22,647 bases of DNA, from IMG/VR virus record IMGVR_UViG_3300006749_000158, positions 1-22,647 of that record. One strand, given 5' to 3'. Origin of the DNA: a virus. Positions 6,368 to 12,521 of this stretch are shown one piece after another; the stretch's first letter is position 1, and every line of letters begins with the position of its first letter. A program made the position numbers and the translations under genes. The notes under the pieces are model-generated. The model had not been told where the DNA came from. It was given only the letters and a program-made list of their open reading frames with translations, and did no database searches.

Positions 6368-6380
6368 ATTTTAGCTAAAT

Positions 6381-6416
6381 CTAGACCCCAAGTAGTCTAG
6401 GAGGAGCATCTTGGGG
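6381..6416. other. Two mutually exclusive overlapping hairpins
   Basis: CTAGAC/GTCTAG (6381-6386, 6395-6400) and CCCCAAG/CTTGGGG (6386-6392, 6410-6416) are both perfect but share bases, so only one can form at a time. They lie in the 354-base non-coding block 6259-6612. A purine-rich AGGAGGAG on the plus strand in the loop is not followed by a usable ORF. It may be a small switch or chance. Confidence 0.3.
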
Positions 6417-6494
6417 CAATGTGTTTATCAACACTTAAAGACTGTTTAAATCCTCACCAGTAGTTAACTAGTTTGATTGGTTTATTCAGCTCCT

Positions 6495-6588
6495 GTTAAT
6501 GGGTCTGTGGCAGTGCGTGAGAAGTGTTCCGAGAGTCCTAGGAACTCTGTCGCTTAACTTGCATGAGTACTTTCTTCGTGCCATTAAC
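6495..6588. other. Inverted-repeat element I downstream of the 106-residue gene
   Basis: An 8-bp perfect inverted repeat (GTTAATGG at 6495-6502, CCATTAAC at 6581-6588) encloses about 78 bases that can form AGAAGT/ACTT(T)CT and a central hairpin at AGAGT-CCTAGGA-ACTCT. A separate small hairpin, AGCAC/GTGCT (6595-6599, 6608-6612), lies directly after the stop of the 106-residue gene. Nothing codes here. Similar size to the other elements but less clearly linked to a ribosome site. Confidence 0.35.
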
Positions 6589-6612
6589 TATTGCAGCACA
6601 CGCTAATGTGCT

Positions 6613-6933
6613 TTAATTTATATCCATCTCCATCATAAATGGTTCAACATCTTTACCACTATCAAATTTATGGATAAAATCTGCTACTACTTTCCATTCA
6701 CATTTAGATTTAGGTGAAACACCAAACATAAATTCCATTTCTGCATTATTATTATGATGATGTACATTTATATCGTTATCATGAACAGTAACTATTACAT
6801 TCTTTGTATCTACTTCATAACTATCACACATATCCTGCTCAACAGCATCTTGTATTGCTAACGCTATGGGACAATTACATTCATCTTCTTGAATACCATT
6901 TTTTATATGTTCTTCGGTTACCTCAATCCACAT
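6613..6933 (-). CDS. Phage hypothetical protein with NCPIALAI motif
   Basis: 106 residues, acidic. The N-terminal half contains EDECNCPIALAIQDAV, a motif seen in small phage proteins of unknown function; a His/Asn-rich stretch (DINVHHHNNNAEMEF) follows and could bind metal. GGAGG is 9 bases before the ATG at 6933. The start overlaps the end of the upstream 65-residue gene by 11 bases, suggesting coupled translation. No catalytic motif recognised. Confidence 0.65.
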   Translation of the reverse strand: MWIEVTEEHIKNGIQEDECNCPIALAIQDAVEQDMCDSYEVDTKNVIVTVHDNDINVHHHNNNAEMEFMFGVSPKSKCEWKVVADFIHKFDSGKDVEPFMMEMDIN

Positions 6934-7120
6934 TATACTTAGCCTCCATTTCTTTTTGGTCTAGCCAATTATCATAGGCATCCATTTCAGTTTGGTTTTC
7001 TTCTATCTGTTGCTTTAATTCTTTCTTAAATGTTTCTATATCATCATCAGCGTCTGCTTTTAATAAACGTAACGCTGTCTTTAGCATTGCTGTGCTATCA
7101 GCTAGTTCTGTGTAACTCAT
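6923..7120 (-). CDS. Small acidic coiled-coil protein, unknown function
   Basis: 65 residues, almost entirely helical by eye, with heptad-like spacing in LKTALRLLKADADDDIETFKKELKQQIEENQTEMDAYDNWLDQKEMEAK. Strongly acidic. AAGGAG lies 9 bases upstream of the ATG at 7120, and the end overlaps the next gene. A small regulatory or anti-host protein is possible, but nothing in the sequence shows it. Confidence 0.6.
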   Translation of the reverse strand: MSYTELADSTAMLKTALRLLKADADDDIETFKKELKQQIEENQTEMDAYDNWLDQKEMEAKYNVD

Positions 7121-7154
7121 TTCTTTAATCTCCTTAAATTTAATTGATACTTAT

Positions 7155-7241
7155 ACCGTACTCGTTTAGTAGCCTGCTTGATAGAAATGTGGGTATACTC
7201 AGAATCTGAGACATTCCTACCAAGGGCTACATCTTTACGGT
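7155..7241 (-). promoter_or_regulatory. Long interrupted hairpin in front of the 65-residue gene
   Basis: Five stacked helices in register: ACCGTA/TACGGT (7155-7160, 7236-7241), GTAGCC/GGCTAC (7169-7174, 7225-7230), CTTGATAG with CTACCAAG (7177-7184, 7217-7224), AATGT/ACATT (7186-7190, 7211-7215) and CTCAG/CTGAG (7198-7202, 7206-7210). That is about 30 pairs within 87 bases. The only imperfect pair is a G-U wobble in minus-strand RNA and an A-C mismatch in plus-strand RNA, so the transcribed minus strand is favoured. AAGGAG and the start codon at 7120 follow. Internal loops between helices resemble RNase III targets; this is inference. Confidence 0.65.
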
Positions 7242-7268
7242 TTATATAATGAATAAACTCGCTTGCTC

Positions 7269-7610
7269 TCATCCTCCAAAGTACTCTTTTAAATCACAAT
7301 AAATAGCGTGCATGATTTCAGTATATCTTTCTTCATTGACACGTTCATTATTTATTTCTCTTAGTTCTACAAATACTTTAGTGATAAGAGCTTGAAAGGG
7401 TTGTTCTAACCATGGCTTAGGAGGAGGTTCTTTTAACAACGCCTTATTTAGCTCGGATGGGTGTTCATTTATCATATGTTCCATAAGATTATTATCAGGT
7501 TGATTGATAAATATATCATCAACATATCTATTGTCTTCTTGCACACAGAAAGGACATGGTTCACCATTACCTACTGCTAGCATACTTGTTACATCTATTT
7601 CTCTAGCCAT
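7269..7610 (-). CDS. Small putative zinc-finger protein, unknown function
   Basis: 113 residues. CPFC near residue 20 and HMINEH near residue 46 give a CxxC...Hx4H arrangement of one zinc finger, with a typical hydrophobic Leu before the first His. The C-terminal half is helical (QALITKVFVELREINNERV, YTEIMHAIYCDLKEYF). AAGGAGG is 6 bases before the ATG at 7610, inside the end of the upstream gene, which it overlaps by 8 bases. A nucleic-acid or protein-binding role is likely from the finger but not demonstrated. Confidence 0.6.
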   Translation of the reverse strand: MAREIDVTSMLAVGNGEPCPFCVQEDNRYVDDIFINQPDNNLMEHMINEHPSELNKALLKEPPPKPWLEQPFQALITKVFVELREINNERVNEERYTEIMHAIYCDLKEYFGG

Positions 7611-7827
7611 CGTTGTCCTCCTTTATAAAGTCTAATAATTCACAAAGAACAATTAGAACTTCTGAACTACCTGACCAATTAGCATAACCTACAGTTTCGT
7701 CAGGAGTTACAGTTGGATTCTGTTCACTATAACTTGCTCTTAATACTACTAAATCAAACCTTTTATATCTTTCACATTTATCTTCATACTTCTTGCATAA
7801 TTGCCATATTTTATCTTTAATATTCAT
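7603..7827 (-). CDS. Small hypothetical protein (74 residues)
   Basis: Starts MNIKDKIWQLCKKYEDKCERYKRFDLVVLRASY, a charged helix followed by a strand-like segment, and ends in a helix, LIVLCELLDFIKEDNDG. No family recognised. A longer frame begins at 7875, but AAAGGAG lies about 8 bases before the ATG at 7827, and the extension would run into the inverted repeat of the leader, so 7827 is preferred. The end overlaps the zinc-finger gene by 8 bases. Confidence 0.6.
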   Translation of the reverse strand: MNIKDKIWQLCKKYEDKCERYKRFDLVVLRASYSEQNPTVTPDETVGYANWSGSSEVLIVLCELLDFIKEDNDG

Positions 7828-7851
7828 TTGTTCGCTCCTTTGTTTAATTAT

Positions 7852-7961
7852 AAGAGAGAGAATGCCTTTCATCAAATGATAGGTATAGTTTTAAGCTATG
7901 ATTTGTAGACTTTGTAGCATGCGATAAGCCTCTTAAAACAACGGACTGACATCTCTCTCTT
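7852..7961 (-). promoter_or_regulatory. Structured leader H in front of the 74-residue gene
   Basis: A 10-bp purine/pyrimidine stem AAGAGAGAGA/TCTCTCTCTT (7852-7861, 7952-7961), extended by flanking AATT pairs, encloses a second perfect 8-bp stem GTTTTAAG/CTTAAAAC (7888-7895, 7932-7939), which contains a small inner hairpin. The outer stem ends shortly before AAAGGAG of the gene starting at 7827. No U-run follows. Two nested perfect stems in 110 bases are unlikely to be chance, but the role is unproven. Confidence 0.5.
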
Positions 7962-8007
7962 AATTTGTTGGGCTACTAGTCGCTCCTTGACGTTCACCCA
8001 CGCACCA

Positions 8008-8196
8008 TTAGTCTTCGTAAGAATTACCATAAAATATATCTAGGATAGGACTGATACTCATACCAAATAGAACTATCCATATAACTACTAGAGGTTCGTA
8101 GTGTAGACCACGATACCAATGATTGACTACTAGTATAGTCATTAATATTTGTGCTACAATTGGGGCATATCTGCCGAATTTATCAAAAGAATCCAT
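8008..8196 (-). CDS. Small membrane protein with two transmembrane segments
   Basis: 62 residues with two hydrophobic stretches, APIVAQILMTILVVNHW (about 11-27) and PLVVIWIVLFGMSISPILDIF (about 35-55), joined by a short charged turn. AAGGAG precedes the ATG at 8196. Two-TM proteins of this size in phages include holins, antiholins and superinfection-exclusion proteins. Its place in the early arm, away from the holin-like gene beside the terminase, makes a non-lysis role plausible. The specific function cannot be told. Confidence 0.6.
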   Translation of the reverse strand: MDSFDKFGRYAPIVAQILMTILVVNHWYRGLHYEPLVVIWIVLFGMSISPILDIFYGNSYED

Positions 8197-8312
8197 AGTA
8201 TAATTACTCCTTATTGTTTAGGACACGTTTATTTATATATATTGCGTGTATATGTGTGTATATCAGTTTATATCAGGTAACATAAGCGTAACACCCCCAC
8301 GTAAGCAGGGAT

Positions 8313-8338
8313 GCTATGCTATAGAATTGCTATGCTAT
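8313..8338. repeat. 10-bp direct repeat across the end of the 183-residue gene
   Basis: GCTATGCTAT occurs at 8313-8322 and again at 8329-8338, 6 bases apart. The second copy includes the last codons and stop of the GC-richer gene. It could be a duplication left by insertion of that gene or by slippage; no matching copy was noticed at the gene's other end. Confidence 0.4.
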
Positions 8339-8881
8339 TGAGATAACCTCGTCAGCATTCATACTCCTCGCAATTTGCTCCTCCTCTGTGGCAGAACTCT
8401 CCACTTGAGAAGGATACTCTATGCTTTGAGAATCAAGGTTGTAGGTTGCGTCTCCAAAGCCCTCGTCTTGGTAGAGGTTAAACATCTCCTCGTCCATTTC
8501 ATTACACCATAGGGTAATGTTGTTCTGGCCATTAGAGTCTTGGCCTTGCACGGTGATAGAGCAAGAGATGTTAGCTGGGCCAACACCAGTCACAGTAACC
8601 CTCGGGTTTGAAGAGTAAGCAAAAGCGTGCTTGTCCTCGCCTGTGGTCTTGTCCACCCAGTTGATACGTGTTAAAGATACTGGGATAAGATTGCCACCCC
8701 AATGAGATTTTAAAGTTGCTATAAGATTTCTATTCATTTGGATACTCCATTCAGGCTGAATTGCCTTGTTAGTTAAGTTGCCATCTAGTTTGAATTTTAA
8801 CCCATTTTGGATTGGCAAAACCCATTTGGGGTGGGTATACCTCCCGAATATGGTTGTATAACATTTTGTAATAATTTTCAA
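8330..8881 (-). CDS. Unknown protein of higher G+C content, start uncertain
   Basis: The frame is 183 codons long but begins with TTG at 8881, with AAGGA 6 bases upstream. An internal ATG at 8737 also has a good site (GGAG, 7-base spacer) and would give 135 residues. The protein has strand-like segments (AFAYSSNPRVTVTGVGPANISCSITVQG, NNITLWCNEMDEEMFNLY) and an acidic tail. No family recognised. Its DNA is clearly richer in G+C (roughly 45% by eye) than its neighbours (about one third), suggesting recent acquisition. It is the outermost gene of the minus arm and so likely among the first expressed. Confidence 0.5.
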   Translation of the reverse strand: MKIITKCYTTIFGRYTHPKWVLPIQNGLKFKLDGNLTNKAIQPEWSIQMNRNLIATLKSHWGGNLIPVSLTRINWVDKTTGEDKHAFAYSSNPRVTVTGVGPANISCSITVQGQDSNGQNNITLWCNEMDEEMFNLYQDEGFGDATYNLDSQSIEYPSQVESSATEEEQIARSMNADEVISIA

Positions 8882-9241
8882 AACTAGTCCTTGGATTTGT
8901 GATAGTACTCACATTATATTGAAAAGTTGTATGAGGCAATATTTTAAATATTATCACCCTAGAAGTACCCCTGCAATGGTTCTGCTTAGAGGGTCAGACG
9001 TTGGTTTTGCTCTCCATATAGGATAAAGAGTTTTTCACCTACAGCCTCTTAAATTGTTTTAATATAAATTTTAGTATGGGTCAATAGATATTACCCGATG
9101 AAGTCAAGATGAGATTGAGAGTGTCCCCTTGTGACTAATTAAGCTTGGCTTACTGAAAGTAAGCTCTTAGTGTACTGGCTAAAAGGAAATTTAAAATTAA
9201 ATAGCTTTGCCTCAGGGGGATTCCTACGCCCAATACTACAC
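8882..9241. other. Non-coding divergent region between the two arms
   Basis: About 360 bases with no supported gene. The minus frame reaching 8957 has no ribosome site and lies in another frame of the 183-residue gene's upstream region. Visible structures are a perfect GCTTACT-GAA-AGTAAGC hairpin (9148-9164), an ACCCT/AGGGT stem around 8957-8996, and GGGT/ACCC around 9085. Early and late promoters are expected here, but I see no convincing -35/-10 pair; TTGAC boxes on the minus strand near 9086-9113 lack a well-spaced -10. This is also a plausible place for a regulatory RNA. Confidence 0.4.
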
Positions 9242-9275
9242 GCAAATAAGATTTTGAGAATCTCATTTGCTTTTT
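9242..9275 (+). terminator. Terminator-like hairpin just ahead of the structural operon
   Basis: GCAAATAAGATT (9242-9253) pairs with AATCTCATTTGC (9259-9270) around a 5-base loop and is followed by TTTTT, the form of an intrinsic terminator for plus-strand transcription. One A-C mismatch on plus-strand RNA becomes a U-G wobble on minus-strand RNA. It lies 14 bases before the first structural-arm start codon, where a terminator would silence the operon unless read through or unless the promoter lies downstream, so attenuation is possible. Confidence 0.5.
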
Positions 9276-9288
9276 GTATATTAATATT

Positions 9289-9501
9289 ATGGATAAAGAT
9301 AAAAAAGGTAATGTTGTTTATACACTCAAAATAAGTTTTAATCCTGATACTGACGAAGTAGATTATATTGCTGAAGGTATGGATGATGAATTTGACTTCA
9401 CTCCAATTAACCCATTAAACTTTGATAGAGATTACACAGAGATAGTTACGTCCGAGGATATGGAAGCTATAAGAGAGTTGTTTGATATAGATATAGACTA
9501 A
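9289..9501 (+). CDS. Small acidic protein at the head of the late operon
   Basis: 70 residues from the ATG at 9289: MDKDKKGNVVYTLKISFNPD, then an acidic tail ending LFDIDID. No family recognised. An in-frame TTG at 9274 would add five residues but lies in the terminator T-run. No Shine-Dalgarno sequence is visible before either start, in contrast to almost every other gene here. The stop overlaps the TerS start (TAATG), which supports it as the first cistron of the packaging operon. Confidence 0.55.
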   Translation: MDKDKKGNVVYTLKISFNPDTDEVDYIAEGMDDEFDFTPINPLNFDRDYTEIVTSEDMEAIRELFDIDID

Positions 9502-10232
9502 TGAGACATTACACAGTAAATAAGTTTAAGCATACTGTATATGAAGATGATACAGAAGTGCCATCTAATCTAATTGTAAAAGAAGATTGGCGTACTGGAA
9601 ATATAGGAGATTGGGTAAGAGCAGACGATGACTGCATTATTCAAATACTTCGTAAAGGTAAGATGCTTAGAAAAAAAGGTACTCGGTATTATGTAGGAAC
9701 ATGTACAGGTACTTTTTTAGTTTTACCTAAAACAAAGATGGATACAGACCGTAGGTCTAATATATACTCTTTTGGTGGGCATGAAACACCTGAGGAAGTA
9801 GTAAAGAATAGAAAAGAATTAACAGCCAATGAGGAACTTTTTGTTAAGTTCATGGCTATAGATAAAGATATGCCAGAGGAAGCGTATGTTAAAGCGTTTC
9901 CTACAAATAATAAAAGGTATGCTAGAATTAAAGCTGCTAACCTTTTACAAACTGAGAGGATAAGAACTCGCATGAAAGAAGACTTAAAACCAACCTTAGA
10001 TGAATTAGGTATAGATGATAGAATGGTTCTAAGTGGAATTAAAGAAGAAGCTGTTAATGCTGAAAAATCAGATACTAGGCTTAAAGCTTTATTTAAATTA
10101 TCTGATATACTTGACTTAGAAGAAAAGACTACTACTAAAGTCCAACAAGTTACAGGAGCTGTTTTCCAAGGATTTACTGATGATATGATAGAACCTGTAG
10201 AAAAATTAAAAGAAATATCTGATGGAAAATAG
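9501..10232 (+). CDS. terS: Terminase small subunit
   Basis: 243 residues. The DNA-recognition subunit that selects phage DNA for packaging with TerL. From about residue 108, LTANEELFVKFMAIDKDMPEEAYVKAFPTNN and KAANLLQTERIRTRMKEDLKPTLDELGIDD form the helix-turn-helix and following helices typical of small terminases (the terminase_2/Nu1-like pattern). Residues after this, LKALFKLSDILDLEEKT, are the usual oligomerisation-type helix. The first 100 residues are an extra N-terminal region of unknown role (KGTRYYVGTCTGTFLVLP). It precedes TerL with one small gene between, as expected. Confidence 0.8.
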   Translation: MRHYTVNKFKHTVYEDDTEVPSNLIVKEDWRTGNIGDWVRADDDCIIQILRKGKMLRKKGTRYYVGTCTGTFLVLPKTKMDTDRRSNIYSFGGHETPEEVVKNRKELTANEELFVKFMAIDKDMPEEAYVKAFPTNNKRYARIKAANLLQTERIRTRMKEDLKPTLDELGIDDRMVLSGIKEEAVNAEKSDTRLKALFKLSDILDLEEKTTTKVQQVTGAVFQGFTDDMIEPVEKLKEISDGK

Positions 10233-10377
10233 TAAGCCTAAGCTAAAGGCAGTTAGACTTGAAACTCCATTTGGTGCTATCGAAAGTGATAGTGGTAATC
10301 ATTCTGTAGACGTTATTACTATAGGTGCATTATTAATTGTACTATATATATGCAAAAGGATATATTTTGGTAGATGA
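10222..10377 (+). CDS. Small single-TM protein between the terminase genes
   Basis: 51 residues: MENSKPKLKAVRLETPFGAI, then ESDSGNHSVD and a hydrophobic segment VITIGALLIVLYICKRIYFG ending in basic residues. The start overlaps the end of the TerS gene by 11 bases. The protein has one transmembrane helix with a positively charged end. Small membrane proteins at this place are common in phages with this gene order; the role is unknown. A pinholin or spanin-like role is conceivable, but no signal or lipobox is present. Confidence 0.6.
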   Translation: MENSKPKLKAVRLETPFGAIESDSGNHSVDVITIGALLIVLYICKRIYFGR

Positions 10378-10396
10378 TAGAAGAGGTAATTAGTTT

Positions 10397-11956
10397 ATGG
10401 CTAATGTTAATTTTAATAATGTATCTAAAGCAGAAGAAGCATTAAGGCTTGCTAGCAAAGATAATATTGCATTTGGAAAATTATTTTTACAAGATGACTT
10501 TCTTAGAAGTGAAACTCCACCTTTCCATTATGAAATAGCCGATGTAATTTCAAACGAAGAACATAAGCAAGTAGCTATAATACTTCCTAGGGGTCATGGT
10601 AAAACAGTAATGACTAAGTGTGATATACTTAAATCATTTTGTTTTGCAGATAAAAATAATCCTTTGTTTTATGGATGGGTATCAGCTACTGCTAAATTAG
10701 CTACAGGTAATATGGATTATATTAAATACCATATAGAATTTAACGAACGGATTAATTATTATTTTGGTAACTTAAAGGGTAATAAATGGACCGAAACTGA
10801 TGTGGAGCTTACAAATGGATGCAAACTTATTTCTAAATCGAATATCTCAGGGATTCGTGGAGGTGCTAAACTCCATAAAAGATACGACCTTATTATTCTG
10901 GACGACTTTGAAGACGAAAACAATACGATTACACCAGAAGCTAGAGCCAAAAACTCCAACCTTATCACTGCTGTGGTCTTTCCTGCACTTGAACCTCATA
11001 CTGGTAGGCTACGTATTAATGGGACTCCTGTTCATTTTGATTCTTTTATTAACAACCTTATTATTAATCACGAGCAGTCTAAAAAAGAAAACAAAGATTT
11101 TTCGTGGAAGGTAGTTCTTAAAAAAGCAATAGAAGATGATGGCACTATGTTATGGGATTCATGGTTTGGTGCTAAGGAAATGGAACGTAAAAAGAAATTC
11201 TACGCTGATAGTGGACAACCCCAAAAGTTTTTCCAAGAATATATGATGGAAGTTCAGAGTGAAGATGATGCTATGTTTACTCGTGACCATATAAAATTTT
11301 ATAAAGGTAACTTTATGCATGATGCTGATTCAGGTTTAGGTTATCTTATACCTGACGATGGAGATGCACAGCCTGTAAATGTATATGTAGGAGTTGACCC
11401 AGCAACTGATAGTGCAAGAAGAGAAGCTGATTATAGTGTACTACTTGCAGTTGCAGTTGATTTAAATAATAATGTATATATATTAGAATATTTAAGAAAA
11501 AGAGGAATACCTGTATTAGGTATACCTGGTGAAGATAAGAAAGGAATAGTAGATTATATTTTTGATTTTGCGTCTAAGTATTCTCCACAGCTATTTACTA
11601 TAGAAGATACTGCAATGAGTAAGCCAGTATTCCAAGCATTAAGAGCCGAGATGCGTAGACGTAATAATTTTGATGTACGTTTTAAAGAAGAGTTGCCAGG
11701 AACTAGACTATCTAAAAGAGATAGGATACAAGGTATTCTTGCACAACGATTTGCAATAGGTCAAATACATTTAAAGAAAGATATGTATGATTTACAAAGA
11801 GAGATAATAACATTTGGTCCACGTATGAGTCACGATGATACTATTGATGCACTTGCATATGCATGTAAGTATGCACAACCACCTATTGGAATAAAAGAAA
11901 ATAAAGATAGTTATTATAAACATAGACCAAAAGCTAAAAGCTGGGTAACTGCATAA
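10397..11956 (+). CDS. terL: Terminase large subunit
   Basis: 519 residues. The motor that cuts and pumps DNA into the procapsid. ATPase domain: Walker A LPRGHGKT (63-70), Walker B LIILDDFED (165-173), and a coupling-type RINGTP (206-211). Nuclease domain with RNase H fold: VGVDPATDS (331-339, Asp334), FTIEDTA (400-406, Glu403) and SHDDTIDALAYA (478-489, Asp480/481). Length and motif order are those of a complete terminase. The region 10900-11060 is locally less AT-biased, which may reflect constraint. The start has only a weak purine run (AGAAGAGG) upstream. The gene abuts the holin-like gene, whose ATG falls at its last base (TAATG). Confidence 0.95.
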   Translation: MANVNFNNVSKAEEALRLASKDNIAFGKLFLQDDFLRSETPPFHYEIADVISNEEHKQVAIILPRGHGKTVMTKCDILKSFCFADKNNPLFYGWVSATAKLATGNMDYIKYHIEFNERINYYFGNLKGNKWTETDVELTNGCKLISKSNISGIRGGAKLHKRYDLIILDDFEDENNTITPEARAKNSNLITAVVFPALEPHTGRLRINGTPVHFDSFINNLIINHEQSKKENKDFSWKVVLKKAIEDDGTMLWDSWFGAKEMERKKKFYADSGQPQKFFQEYMMEVQSEDDAMFTRDHIKFYKGNFMHDADSGLGYLIPDDGDAQPVNVYVGVDPATDSARREADYSVLLAVAVDLNNNVYILEYLRKRGIPVLGIPGEDKKGIVDYIFDFASKYSPQLFTIEDTAMSKPVFQALRAEMRRRNNFDVRFKEELPGTRLSKRDRIQGILAQRFAIGQIHLKKDMYDLQREIITFGPRMSHDDTIDALAYACKYAQPPIGIKENKDSYYKHRPKAKSWVTA

Positions 11957-12303
11957 TGGATATATTTGCATTATTAGAAACCTTTGGACTTCCTGTCGCA
12001 GGAGTGATAGCTCTAGCTTTCTATATTTCCAAAAAAGATAAACAAACAGAAAAAGAACAAAAATGGATAAGAGAAGAACTGTCTAAAGAAAATAGAGAAT
12101 CATTCCAACGACTAGAAGATATTATAGATAAAGACTTTAGAGGTATAGTTATTGGATTAATAAATGCACAAAAAGAAACTCAAATTAAAATAAGTGAATT
12201 AAATAGAAGTTACAAAGCTATCGTAGAAATTATGTGTATGCTAGAAGACAATGGTTTAAAAAAGAAATGGCTTGAGAAAAAAAACATAGAAGAAGACTGG
12301 TAA
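11956..12303 (+). CDS. Holin-like protein (one TM segment plus coiled coil)
   Basis: 115 residues. LLETFGLPVAGVIALAFYISKK near the N-terminus is a single transmembrane helix, and the rest is a charged coiled coil (EKEQKWIREELSKENRESFQRLEDIID and on to the end). This layout matches BhlA/UviB-type holin-like proteins, and a holin beside the terminase genes is common in podoviruses. The start overlaps TerL by one base. No endolysin is seen in the window, so lysis function is inferred from shape and place only. Confidence 0.55.
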   Translation: MDIFALLETFGLPVAGVIALAFYISKKDKQTEKEQKWIREELSKENRESFQRLEDIIDKDFRGIVIGLINAQKETQIKISELNRSYKAIVEIMCMLEDNGLKKKWLEKKNIEEDW

Positions 12304-12341
12304 ACTTTATTATATTACGTTTAAAATATTTAAGGAAATTA

Positions 12342-12521
12342 ATGAAAGAATCTATAAAGGGCGTTAGCATTAAAGGGTTAAATAAAAGACAGCAAAATGC
12401 TATGAAAAGTCATAGTAAACATCATACTGCAAAACATATTAGAAGTATGGTTGCAATGATGAAAAAAGGAAAAACTTTTACTGCTTCTCACAAAGCTGCT
12501 ATAAAAAAAGTTGGCAAATAA
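12342..12521 (+). CDS. Small very basic protein before the portal gene
   Basis: 59 residues, rich in Lys and His with almost no acidic residues: GLNKRQQNAMKSHSKHHTAKHIRSM, MKKGKTFTASHKAA and a terminal KKVGK. AAGGAA precedes the ATG, and the stop abuts the portal ATG at 12522 with no gap. The composition suggests nucleic-acid binding or packing with the head. A similar K/H-rich protein at this site recurs in related uncultured phages as far as I recall. Function unknown. Confidence 0.65.
   Translation: MKESIKGVSIKGLNKRQQNAMKSHSKHHTAKHIRSMVAMMKKGKTFTASHKAAIKKVGK

Noticed and set aside
6395-6470. Plus-strand AGGAGGAG as the ribosome site of a small gene
   Set aside because: The nearest ATG gives only a 14-codon frame with poor spacing.
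8197-8329. AT-rich segment as a sigma70-type early promoter
   Set aside because: TATATA-like stretches are present, but no -35 box at proper spacing could be identified by eye.
8769-8957. 62-codon minus ORF as a gene
   Set aside because: Overlaps the upstream part of the 183-residue frame in another register, has no ribosome site at its first codon and no recognisable domain. It remains possible only if the true start of the neighbour is at 8737.
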